Assembly: GCF_900188345.1 (NCBI RefSeq)
Contig: NZ_FZOD01000078.1
Coordinates: forward strand, 1-42,937
DNA length: 42,937 nucleotides
Source of the DNA: Streptosporangium subroseum
GTDB taxonomy: Bacteria; Actinomycetota; Actinomycetes; Streptosporangiales; Streptosporangiaceae
Reading direction: 5' to 3'
Below the pieces are notes generated by a model, which was not told where the DNA came from, searched no databases, and was given only the letters and a program-made list of their open reading frames with translations. Positions 23,364-30,959 of this stretch are shown here, piece by piece. Numbering within the stretch: the first letter of the stretch is position 1; the number at the start of each line of letters is the position of its first letter. The translations under genes were made by a program, and so were the position numbers.

Positions 23364-23734
23364 GTAAACGCACCGAGGATTTGGGCACGCAGATGGTCGC
23401 GTTCGAGAACGCCGAGATCATCGCCGGGCACGAGGCCTTCGAAAACCACCTCTACACCGTGCAGTCCATGGCCCGGACCATGGCGCTGATGCTGGTCCAA
23501 GACGGGGAGCTGGTGGCTACCTGGCTGCGTCATCGCAAGCCCAAGAAGGGCAAGCGCATCGCCCTGCTGGAGCGCGTCGGCCTGTCCCGGCGCACCAAGG
23601 CCCACAGCCGCAACGCCGCCGATGCCCTGCTGGAGGCGGTCAGCTGCCTGCAGAAGATGGCCGGCGTGCACGCCGAGTACATGCGGGCGGAGAAGGGCTC
23701 TTCTCCCATTCGAGACGACACCAACAAGCCGTAG
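23360..23734 (+). CDS. Transfer-operon protein, paralogue 1
   Basis: 124 residues from GTG 23360 (AGGAGG upstream, GTGA overlap). Helical throughout and a clear paralogue of the gene at 23778-24176: both share LYTVQSMARTMALMLVQDGE / ENTRAMLCAISLTMSEDARQ, ATWLRHRKPK / AAWLRHRTAP, a hydrophobic LLERV / LQRVF step, and the end AGVHAEYMRAEK / SAVHAEYMLAEQ. The position directly before traB recalls the TraA-type small transfer proteins of AICEs, but I cannot assign it to that family by motif. Confidence 0.7.
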   Translation: MSKRTEDLGTQMVAFENAEIIAGHEAFENHLYTVQSMARTMALMLVQDGELVATWLRHRKPKKGKRIALLERVGLSRRTKAHSRNAADALLEAVSCLQKMAGVHAEYMRAEKGSSPIRDDTNKP

Positions 23735-23777
23735 CACCCCGCTGATCAGCGCAACGACCAGACAGGTGAGGTAGCCG

Positions 23778-24176
23778 ATGTCCAAGCAGATCGATCTGGT
23801 GGAGGCCGCGAACGCCTTCATCGACAGCGACGTGACCCATTCGCACCAGTCCTATCGCGACTACCAGGAGAACACCCGGGCGATGCTATGCGCCATCTCG
23901 CTGACCATGAGCGAGGACGCCCGCCAGGCCGCGGCCTGGCTGCGGCACCGCACCGCTCCCGATGGGCGCCGGGTGGGCTGGCTGCAGCGGGTCTTCCTCG
24001 CTAGTCGGCTGCGTGGTCACGGCAACAACACCGCCGAGGCGTTCCTGGAGGCGGCCAAGGCGATCGTGCGGATGTCGGCGGTGCACGCCGAATACATGCT
24101 CGCTGAACAGCAGGCCAACAAGACCACCAGCGCAGACAAGCGGCAGGGCCGCTATGAGACGAAGGACGGTGCATGA
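23778..24176 (+). CDS. Transfer-operon protein, paralogue 2
   Basis: 132 residues, ATG 23778 with GGTGAGG upstream. Same helical architecture and end motif (VHAEYMLAE) as the preceding gene, pointing to tandem duplication. It lies four bases before the TraB start, suggesting joint expression and perhaps a structural or accessory role at the transfer pore. Not otherwise recognised. Confidence 0.7.
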   Translation: MSKQIDLVEAANAFIDSDVTHSHQSYRDYQENTRAMLCAISLTMSEDARQAAAWLRHRTAPDGRRVGWLQRVFLASRLRGHGNNTAEAFLEAAKAIVRMSAVHAEYMLAEQQANKTTSADKRQGRYETKDGA

Positions 24177-24180
24177 CGTG

Positions 24181-26367
24181 ATGGGACGTCGCAACAAGAC
24201 CAAGCAGACCGCCGCCGGTGCGCAGGTGGTCCATGTGGAAACCGACTCCAGCCGGCTCAGCGGCGGCTGGCTGCTGGTCCACGGCCTGCCGCTGGCCACC
24301 CCGGGCATCGGTTGTGCGATCTTCGCCATCCTGATCGTCCTCGCCCACGCCCAGTGGGGCGGCGATCCGGTCTGGACGCCGCTGCTGTCCATCCTGTTCC
24401 TGCTCATCGGCGCCCTGGTCACCTTTTTTGCCCACCTCTCAGCCGGCCCCCGAATGCTGCTGCGGGTGCTGATGGTCGTCACCGGCTCGCTGGCCACCGG
24501 CTCGCTGGTGCTCGGCCTGGTCGTCGGGATGGGCGCGATCTGGCCCGCCTACATCCTGTGCTCGCTGGTCGTGTGGGTGCTGTGGGGCATCTGGCGCGGC
24601 ACCAAGTACGCCGGAGCCACCCCCACCGCCGATGGGGCGGGTAACCCGCTGATGGAGGCCATCAAGCAGGCCAAGGTGCAGTTCAACAACCCCACCGTGG
24701 ACGAGCGCGGCGTGGTCCGCGCCACGGTGGAGACCCTGTCCGGCGGCACCCTGGAAAACGCCCGCGCCCTGATGCCGATGATCTCAGCAGAGGCCCGGGC
24801 GGTGCCGGGCAGCACCAACCTGGCCGGCGACCTGGACGTCGACGGCCGCGGCGTGGTGGAGATCGCCACCCGCGACAACCTCAAGCACGGCGTGCCCTGG
24901 CCCGGCGTGTCCGGGATCGGCTCGCTGCCCACCGAGCCATTCGCGATCGGTGAGTATCAGACCGGCCCGTGCCAGGTGCAGATCCTCGGCGACCTCAGCA
25001 AAGACCGGCGGGCCCCCGACATCAAGCACCTGAAGATCGGCGGGGTGACCGGGTCCGGCAAGAGCACCGGCGCCCGTATCTTCCTGGCCTCCCAGCTGGT
25101 CAAGCGCCGCCTGAACATCATCGGCATCGACCTGTCCAAGGGCCTGCAGACCTTCGGGCCGTTCGCGCACGGCATGACCTGGGTCATCACCAACGAGGAA
25201 GAGGCGCGGCTGTTTTTGCACCGCCTCAAGCACGTCATCAAGGGCCGTAACAACCACCTGACCAGCGAAAAGCTGATGCGCTGGTCACCGACGTCCAGCC
25301 TGAACGTGCTGGAGATCTGGGTGGAGGAGTCCAAGGAGTTCCGCAAGTTCCAGACCCTGTACGGAGACCTGGTCGCCGATGCCCGCTCGGCGGGCATCTT
25401 CTTCGTCTCCTCCACCCAGCACTGGAACTACCGCAACGTCTCCACCGACACCCGCGCCAACCACGGCGCGGCCATCATGTTCGGCGTCGAGAGCTATGAA
25501 AACGCCGAGCAGATCCTGCCCAAGGACGCCCTGGCCGCGCTCGGCAAGAACCTGCAGTACTGGGGAGCCAACAAGCCCGGCTACTGCTACGTGACCGGCT
25601 TGAGCATCCCGATGAACCGGTGGGGCTCGATGCTGCGCATCTACGACCCGACCGATGAGCAGCTCACCGAAGCCGTCGAGCTCGGCGCCCCGCACCGCGA
25701 CGCGATGGACCCCGTCACCGCTCACCTGTTCGGCGAGCTGTTCACCCAGCGCACCCGCTACCCCCGCTCCATCTGGGGCGCGACGAGCGGCCAGGACGCC
25801 ACCGCAACCCCGGCCCCGGCCGCTGCCCCGCAGGCCCCGCCTGCGGCGGCTCACCGCGACCCCGACACCACGGCACCGGCTCGCTGGCCCAGCACTCCCA
25901 CCCTCACCGACGACGAGCAGGAGATGACCGAGATGGCCGATGACGAGACCGCCGAAGAGCGCGAGGCGATGTACGAAGCACTGCGCACCTCCCGCCGCCG
26001 GCACCTGGGCGAGGACGCCCACCCCAGCGACCTGGCCGACGTCGACCCCGAAGACGTCATCAGCGGCGTCATCGTGGGCCCCGACACCGACGGCAACGAA
26101 GGTGACGACGAGCCCGAGACGCCGCGACCGTCCACCGAAGAAGCCCAGCGCATCTGGGACATGGCGCTGGATGACTGGTATCGGGAGGGCCGCACCACGG
26201 TCCGCACCGCTGACCTGGTCGAACTGCTGGCCAATGTGCAGCGAGCCCGCAAATTCCTCTACCGCCAGACCGAGCGGTGGGAGCAGCTGGGCTGCGTCGC
26301 CCCCCGCCCCGACGCCGCCGGCTGGGACCTGATCGCCTCCCCGATGCAAACCACCACCCGCACCTAA
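24181..26367 (+). CDS. traB: TraB-like FtsK/SpoIIIE DNA translocase
   Basis: 728 residues. Four N-terminal transmembrane helices (about 38-140; e.g. PGIGCAIFAILIVLAHAQW) precede an FtsK-type motor with Walker A GVTGSGKSTG (about 288-297) and a Walker B-like strand VLEIWVEESKEF (about 375-386), then GIFFVSSTQHWNYR. After an Ala/Pro-rich linker (about 540-590) and an acidic region, the C-terminal ~65 residues (RTADLVELLANVQRARKFLY) look like a winged helix, as in TraB proteins that recognise 8-bp repeats at clt. In actinomycetes one such protein moves double-stranded plasmid DNA from cell to cell. ATG 24181 was chosen because the basic and membrane segments follow it directly. Confidence 0.88.
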   Translation: MGRRNKTKQTAAGAQVVHVETDSSRLSGGWLLVHGLPLATPGIGCAIFAILIVLAHAQWGGDPVWTPLLSILFLLIGALVTFFAHLSAGPRMLLRVLMVVTGSLATGSLVLGLVVGMGAIWPAYILCSLVVWVLWGIWRGTKYAGATPTADGAGNPLMEAIKQAKVQFNNPTVDERGVVRATVETLSGGTLENARALMPMISAEARAVPGSTNLAGDLDVDGRGVVEIATRDNLKHGVPWPGVSGIGSLPTEPFAIGEYQTGPCQVQILGDLSKDRRAPDIKHLKIGGVTGSGKSTGARIFLASQLVKRRLNIIGIDLSKGLQTFGPFAHGMTWVITNEEEARLFLHRLKHVIKGRNNHLTSEKLMRWSPTSSLNVLEIWVEESKEFRKFQTLYGDLVADARSAGIFFVSSTQHWNYRNVSTDTRANHGAAIMFGVESYENAEQILPKDALAALGKNLQYWGANKPGYCYVTGLSIPMNRWGSMLRIYDPTDEQLTEAVELGAPHRDAMDPVTAHLFGELFTQRTRYPRSIWGATSGQDATATPAPAAAPQAPPAAAHRDPDTTAPARWPSTPTLTDDEQEMTEMADDETAEEREAMYEALRTSRRRHLGEDAHPSDLADVDPEDVISGVIVGPDTDGNEGDDEPETPRPSTEEAQRIWDMALDDWYREGRTTVRTADLVELLANVQRARKFLYRQTERWEQLGCVAPRPDAAGWDLIASPMQTTTRT

Positions 26368-26710
26368 CCCCCGCCCGGGGCACCCGCGCGCTGCACGAGC
26401 CCGCCGGGGGCACCCGGCCCGCTCACCGCAACGTCACTGAACGCAACCGGTGATGTGCGGTGTGCGGAGGCCGCTTTCTCTATAGGGCCGACCCCCATGT
26501 GCGTAAGGAGCACAAGAGGGCCGCACAGCTTACGCACACCGAATCGCCCATGCTCCGCCCACCCCCGCACATCAACGCAACGTAACCGCGCACCCGGCGC
26601 CCATGCCAGCGCACACCGCGCACATGCACGAAACGCCAGAGCACCGTCACGGAAAGCACTCGCACACGCACGCTCCGTCCCCACCGGCTCGATCCCCCTG
26701 AGGTGAAGAC
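26368..26710. other. Repeat-rich gap between the two translocase genes (candidate transfer locus/promoter)
   Basis: 343 bp without a gene. It has a 17-bp direct repeat with one mismatch (CCCGCCCGGGGCACCCG at 26370 and again at 26400) and a 10-bp inverted repeat (TGTGCGTAAG at 26498-26507, complement at 26529-26538). Numerous GTGCG/CGCAC elements occur in both orientations through 26450-26670. A non-coding patch packed with short repeats beside traB fits a clt-like TraB recognition locus and/or the promoter of the next gene. Confidence 0.5.
26498..26538. repeat. Inverted repeat in the traB-ftsK gap
   Basis: TGTGCGTAAG and its exact complement separated by 21 bases that themselves contain GGAGCAC and GGCCGCAC. 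It could be an operator, a transfer-origin element or an attenuator for the downstream gene. Confidence 0.5.
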
Positions 26711-29158
26711 ATGGCCACCCGAAGCCGCAAAACCGCCCGCAGGCGCCCGGCCGCCTCCCGCCGACCGATTTCCCGTCGCACCGCCCATACCGGCCCGCTG
26801 ATGATGATGACCGGCGGCGCGCTGGCCGTGGCCTGGATGTGGCTGGCCCGCGGCGCCGGAAAAAGCGTTCGCGCTCTGGGTAGCGGCCCGGCCGACCTGG
26901 ACGCCGCCCACCAGCGCGACGGTCTCGGTCTGCTCAGCGCCGTTACCACCCTCGCGCTGACGCTGGCCGGCTGGCACCTGGCCGGGGGCATCGTCATCGA
27001 CCTGATCGAGGTCGCCGCCCGCGCCCTGATCGGCTCCCTCATCATCGCCGCGCCGCTCGCGCTCGGGGCACTGACCTGGCGGCTGCTACGCGCCACCGAT
27101 ACCGAGATCGCCCTGGTGCGGCTGATGCTGGGATCACTGGCCATCACCACCGCGGCGGCGGGCATCATCCACACCCTGCACGGACCCACCGCCGACGCCC
27201 TGGCGGGGGGCGGCGTGCTCGGCTACGCCGCCGCCTCCCCGCTGGCGCTGCTGCTGCCCGCCCCGCTGGCCATCGCCCTGCTGGCCGTGCTCGCCGGATG
27301 GGGCGCCCTGGCGGCCACCCAGACCTCGATCCGGCAACTCCCGGCCCGGCTGGCCGGCCTGCGCGGCGCCGGGGTACGGCGCAACTCACCGCAGCCCAGC
27401 GACAACCCGCGCTACGCCACCTCCCCTGCCGACGCCGGCGCCGAGGCGGCGCCGCGCGACGGCGCCGAGAGCGAGCTTGGTGATGCCGGTGACTGGCCGC
27501 CCGCCCGCCACCACGCCGTTGCGCGCCGGTCGCAGCCGGTCGACCCCGACCTGATCGGCGAGCGCGGCCCCTACGACACCCCCGTCCTGGGCACCCAGCA
27601 CGAGGCATCGAGCGGCCCCACCGACGCCGACATTGACGTCGCAGCGGCCGCGGCCGCCCGATCCGGGGTGCTGCCGAGCCTGAACCTGCTGCGCGCGGGC
27701 ACCGCGACCCGGCCCTCCACCACGGCCAACGAGACCATCGTGGCCGACCTCACCGGCGTGCTGCAGGAGTTCAAGGTCGACGCGACCGTCAGCGGCTTCA
27801 CCCGCGGCCCGACCATCACCCGCTATGAGATCACCCTGGGCCCGGGCACGAAGGTGGAGAAGGTCACCGGCCTGACCAAGAACATCTCCTACGCGGTCAA
27901 GTCTGCCGACGTGCGGATTCTGCCGGTGATCCCCGGCAAGTCCGCGATCGGCGTGGAGATCCCCAACACCGACAAAGACCTGGTCTGTCTGGGCGACGTA
28001 CTGCGCTCGCCGGTGGCCCAAGCCGAAGGCCACCCGCTGATCGTCGGCCTGGGCAAGGACGTCGAGGGCCGCACCATCGTGGCCAACCTGGCCAAGATGC
28101 CGCACCTGCTGATCGCGGGCGCCACCGGGTCTGGTAAGTCGGTGTGCGTCAACGGGCTGATCACCTCGATCCTGATGCGCGCCACCCCGGATGAGGTCCG
28201 GATGGTGCTGATCGACCCCAAGCGGGTCGAGCTCAGCATTTACGAGGGCATCCCGCACCTCATCACCCCGATCATCACCAACGCCAAGAAAGCCGCTGAC
28301 GCCCTGGAGTGGGTGGTGGGCGAGATGGATCGCCGTTACGACGACCTGGCCGGCTGCGGGTTCCGCCACATCGACGACTTCAACCGGGCGGTCCGCGCGG
28401 GCAAGGTCTCCACCCCGACCGGCGAAGCCCCCCTGGCGCCGTACCCGTACCTGCTGGTCATCGTCGACGAGCTCGCCGACCTGATGATGGTCGCCCCCCG
28501 CGACGTCGAAGAGTCCATCGTGCGCATCACCCAGCTGGCCCGCGCCGCGGGCATCCACCTGGTCATCGCCACCCAGCGCCCCTCCGTGGACGTGGTCACC
28601 GGCCTGATCAAGGCCAACGTGCCCTCCCGCCTCGCCTTCGCCACCTCCAGCCTCACCGACTCCCGGGTCATCCTCGATCAGCCGGGCGCCGAGAAGCTCG
28701 TCGGCCAGGGCGACGCGCTGTTCGCCCCGATGGGCTCCACCAATCCGGTCCGGCTGCAGAACGCGTTCGTGTCGGAGAAGGAGATCGCCGCGATCGTCGC
28801 GCACTGCCGCACGCTGGCCGGCGCCGAGCACACGAGCGACCACGACGCCATGGCCACCGCCCTGGCCCCCGCCAGAAACGGTGGCGCCGGTGGCGCTGAT
28901 GACATCGGCGAGGACCTGGAGCTGTTGCTGGCCGCCGCCGAGCTGGTCGTGACCACCCAGTTCGGGTCCACCTCGATGCTGCAGCGCAAGCTGCGCGTCG
29001 GCTTCGCCAAGGCGGGTCGGCTGATGGACCTGCTGGAAAGCCGCCAGGTCGTCGGCCCGTCCGAGGGCTCCAAGGCCCGGGAGGTCTTCATCACCCCGAG
29101 CGAGCTGGCCGAACTGCTCGAAGACCTGCGCAGCCCCAGCGCCCCGGCAAACCGGTGA
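26711..29158 (+). CDS. FtsK-type DNA translocase with gamma (KOPS-reading) domain
   Basis: 815 residues. The membrane domain has about four helices within 30-205. A linker of ~120 residues follows, then the alpha/beta motor with the N-terminal FtsK signature (GPTITRYEITLGPGTKVEKV), Walker A GATGSGKSVC (about 471-480) and Walker B LLVIVDELADLMM (about 579-591), plus VIATQRPSVDVVTGLIKANV. A full C-terminal winged-helix gamma domain is present (QFGSTSMLQRKLRVGFAKAG). This is the chromosome-segregation type of FtsK, not the usual TraB type. It may resolve multimers or pump chromosomal DNA. ATG 26711 with TGAGGTG upstream. Confidence 0.9.
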   Translation: MATRSRKTARRRPAASRRPISRRTAHTGPLMMMTGGALAVAWMWLARGAGKSVRALGSGPADLDAAHQRDGLGLLSAVTTLALTLAGWHLAGGIVIDLIEVAARALIGSLIIAAPLALGALTWRLLRATDTEIALVRLMLGSLAITTAAAGIIHTLHGPTADALAGGGVLGYAAASPLALLLPAPLAIALLAVLAGWGALAATQTSIRQLPARLAGLRGAGVRRNSPQPSDNPRYATSPADAGAEAAPRDGAESELGDAGDWPPARHHAVARRSQPVDPDLIGERGPYDTPVLGTQHEASSGPTDADIDVAAAAAARSGVLPSLNLLRAGTATRPSTTANETIVADLTGVLQEFKVDATVSGFTRGPTITRYEITLGPGTKVEKVTGLTKNISYAVKSADVRILPVIPGKSAIGVEIPNTDKDLVCLGDVLRSPVAQAEGHPLIVGLGKDVEGRTIVANLAKMPHLLIAGATGSGKSVCVNGLITSILMRATPDEVRMVLIDPKRVELSIYEGIPHLITPIITNAKKAADALEWVVGEMDRRYDDLAGCGFRHIDDFNRAVRAGKVSTPTGEAPLAPYPYLLVIVDELADLMMVAPRDVEESIVRITQLARAAGIHLVIATQRPSVDVVTGLIKANVPSRLAFATSSLTDSRVILDQPGAEKLVGQGDALFAPMGSTNPVRLQNAFVSEKEIAAIVAHCRTLAGAEHTSDHDAMATALAPARNGGAGGADDIGEDLELLLAAAELVVTTQFGSTSMLQRKLRVGFAKAGRLMDLLESRQVVGPSEGSKAREVFITPSELAELLEDLRSPSAPANR

Positions 29159-29237
29159 CCACCACCTCGCGGATCCGCACCCAGATCTGCCCCGCACCAC
29201 AACCAACCGCACACCGATCACCCAAGGAGCACCTGTC

Positions 29238-29504
29238 ATGACCATCACCAAGCGCCTGCGCCCCCTCGCCGCCACGCTCGTCCTGGCCGCGCTCTTCAGC
29301 CTGGCGGCCGCGTGCCCGGCGCAGCAGGCGGCGTGCGCCGCCACCGCCGCAGGGTCCACCACCGTGCTCAACCCGCCCGAGCCGATCGAAGAGATCGCTC
29401 CGGAGCCGATTGAGGACGGCAGCTACCGCGACGGCAGCCTCACCGAAGCCGAGAAGGCGGAGGAGTCCGACGAGGTCGCCCAGGACGACGCGCAGGGCTG
29501 CTGA
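29238..29504 (+). CDS. Small secreted, Cys-containing acidic protein
   Basis: 88 residues. A typical export signal (basic TKRLRPLAATL, then a hydrophobic stretch VLAALFSLAAA) ends near CPAQQAACA. The mature part is acidic and Pro/Glu-rich (EPIEEIAPEPIED) and ends in Cys. AAGGAG precedes the ATG. The Cys after AAA is not a perfect lipobox, so simple secretion is as likely as lipid anchoring. Function unknown. Confidence 0.65.
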   Translation: MTITKRLRPLAATLVLAALFSLAAACPAQQAACAATAAGSTTVLNPPEPIEEIAPEPIEDGSYRDGSLTEAEKAEESDEVAQDDAQGC

Positions 29505-29514
29505 CCGTCGGGAC

Positions 29515-29567
29515 GGGCGCGCACCACCGTGGCCAAACCGCCAAGTCAACCCACGCCGGGCGCGCCC
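29515..29567. repeat. Interspersed hairpin element, copy A
   Basis: 53 bp starting GGGCGCGCACCACCGTGG and ending with CGGGCGCGCCC, with CCGCCAAGTCA in the middle. It is about 88% identical to copy B (30876-30926). The ends GGGCGCG/CGCGCCC and an inner GTGG/CCAC pair would form a stem. It lies between the secreted-protein gene and the M48 gene, ending 44 bp before the ATG. Confidence 0.75.
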
Positions 29568-29611
29568 GCTCACCCCGCTCACCTGAACCGATCAGAGAGG
29601 CATCTCCCATC

Positions 29612-30502
29612 ATGACCCAGCCTGAACGCACCCCGAAAGCCCGGGGCACGCTGGCCATCTTCGATCCAGCCGCCGTGCGCATCTCCTACCGCCCGCCCAC
29701 CACCGTCATCGACGCGGCACCCGCCCAGACGGCGCCCCTCACCACCGCTCCGGAGGTCGCCGACACCGCTGAGCTGGCCGGCCTGGCCGGTCTGGTGTGG
29801 GCGCTGCGCTGCGCCGCCGAGCTGCCCGGCGTGGTTGTCGTCGTCGATGCTCAGCTCGGCACCAACGCCGTCGCGGTCGACCAGGGCCGCTGCGCCCGCG
29901 CGCCGATGATGAAGCTCGGCGCCAACCTGCTGCAGACCCCTCAGTCCCTGGCGTTGTACGGCACGCTCGCTCACGAGATCGCGCACCTGGCGTTGGGGCA
30001 CACCGATACGTGCTCGGCGCCCGAATGGAAGCACACCTCGCGGGTGGCCGGAGTCGGCGCGCTGGTCACCCTGGCCCTCAACCGGCCCGGCGCCGCCGCC
30101 ACCCTGGCCGCGGTGTCGGCTGTGCTGCACCTGATCGCCAGTCGCGTCAGCCGGGTGGCCGAATACGACGCCGACACCTACGCCGTCACTCTGCTGGAGC
30201 GGGCTGGGCTGCCCGGCGTGCAGACCATGACCGCGATGCTCACCGACGTCGCCGATGACGACCCCCGCTGGTACGCGCTGGCCGGCTGGATCGCTGGTGA
30301 GCATCCCGCTGCCGCCGCCCGCCTGCGCAATCTCAGCCGCGGCTTTACCGCGCCGCGCCGGACCTGGCGCACGGCCTGGCGGTGCGCGGCCACCGGCACC
30401 CGGCTGGGCACCCACGCGCACCGCCAGGCACACCATGGCGAGCGCTGCCGCCTGCGCTGGTGGCAGCTGATGCCGTATCGGCGCCCCCCAGCGCAGCGGT
30501 GA
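29612..30502 (+). CDS. M48-type zinc metallopeptidase
   Basis: 296 residues. The zinc helix LAHEIAHLALGHTD (about 119-132) has the HEXXH motif, and the third ligand is likely the Glu in RVAEYDADTYAV (about 184-195), the M48 pattern. A hydrophobic stretch between them (VAGVGALVTLALNRPG, AATLAAVSAVLHLI) may be membrane-embedded. The basic C-terminus (RRTWRTAWRCA ... LRWWQLMPYRR) is unusual. It could cut cell-envelope or regulatory proteins during transfer. It is coupled by GTGA to a 53-residue gene. Confidence 0.82.
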   Translation: MTQPERTPKARGTLAIFDPAAVRISYRPPTTVIDAAPAQTAPLTTAPEVADTAELAGLAGLVWALRCAAELPGVVVVVDAQLGTNAVAVDQGRCARAPMMKLGANLLQTPQSLALYGTLAHEIAHLALGHTDTCSAPEWKHTSRVAGVGALVTLALNRPGAAATLAAVSAVLHLIASRVSRVAEYDADTYAVTLLERAGLPGVQTMTAMLTDVADDDPRWYALAGWIAGEHPAAAARLRNLSRGFTAPRRTWRTAWRCAATGTRLGTHAHRQAHHGERCRLRWWQLMPYRRPPAQR

Positions 30503-30660
30503 TCGGCCGCACCTACCTCGAGCGCGGCCAACCCGTCGTCGTCCTTCTGCGCTGGGGACCCGGAGGCGGCCCGCGCAACGTCCTGATCCAGCGCACCGAC
30601 GGCTCCCAGGTCGTCCGCCCCTTCCGCGGTCTGCGCCGCCTACCCGCACCCCCGCTCTGA
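30499..30660 (+). CDS. Small basic protein coupled to M48 gene
   Basis: 53 residues from GTG 30499, whose last two bases are part of the M48 stop (GTGA). Beta-type strands (QPVVVLLRWGPGG, RNVLIQRTDGSQVVRPFRG) suggest a small barrel. Not recognised. Tight coupling and clean composition make it likely real. Confidence 0.6.
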   Translation: MIGRTYLERGQPVVVLLRWGPGGGPRNVLIQRTDGSQVVRPFRGLRRLPAPPL

Positions 30661-30679
30661 CCCCCACGGAGAACAGCTC

Positions 30680-30859
30680 ATGACGAAGAACACGCGAGAG
30701 ACGATCGTGTGCACCTGCGGATGCCGCGGTGCCTGCACCGTCGATGCCCGCTCCGAGGTCGTGCACTACGCCAACGGCAACGACCCGGCCGCCCGGGCCG
30801 TGCGGCACGCGCTGGTCATCGGCGCGGCCAACGGATCCGGCGAAGGCCGCCCCCTTTAG
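30680..30859 (+). CDS. Small cysteine-cluster protein, 59 aa
   Basis: ATG 30680 with GGAG upstream; stop TAG 30857-30859. The N-terminal part has four Cys in CTCGCRGAC (residues 11-19), a possible zinc knuckle, followed by VVHYANGNDPAARAVRHALV. It is about 100 bp before the Nudix-2TM fusion and probably in the same transcript, separated by the second hairpin element. Unrecognised. Confidence 0.6.
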   Translation: MTKNTRETIVCTCGCRGACTVDARSEVVHYANGNDPAARAVRHALVIGAANGSGEGRPL

Positions 30860-30875
30860 CCCTGCACAGCAGGAA

Positions 30876-30926
30876 GGGCGCGCACCAGCGTGGTCAACCG
30901 CCAAGTCACCCACGCGGAACGCGCCC
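30876..30926. repeat. Interspersed hairpin element, copy B
   Basis: 51 bp matching copy A (29515-29567) from GGGCGCGCACCAGCGTGG to CGCGCCC. Here the inner stem is stronger (GCGTGG with CCACGC), while the outer GGGCGCG/CGCGCCC pairing is kept. It ends 33 bp before the ATG of the Nudix-2TM gene, so both copies occupy the same position relative to a start codon. Confidence 0.75.
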
Positions 30927-30959
30927 TCAACCCCCATCCAGAAACGGGAGAACCCCATC

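Noticed and set aside
26368..26710. CRISPR array
   Set aside because: Repeats are short, irregularly spaced and in both orientations; no cas genes occur anywhere in the window.
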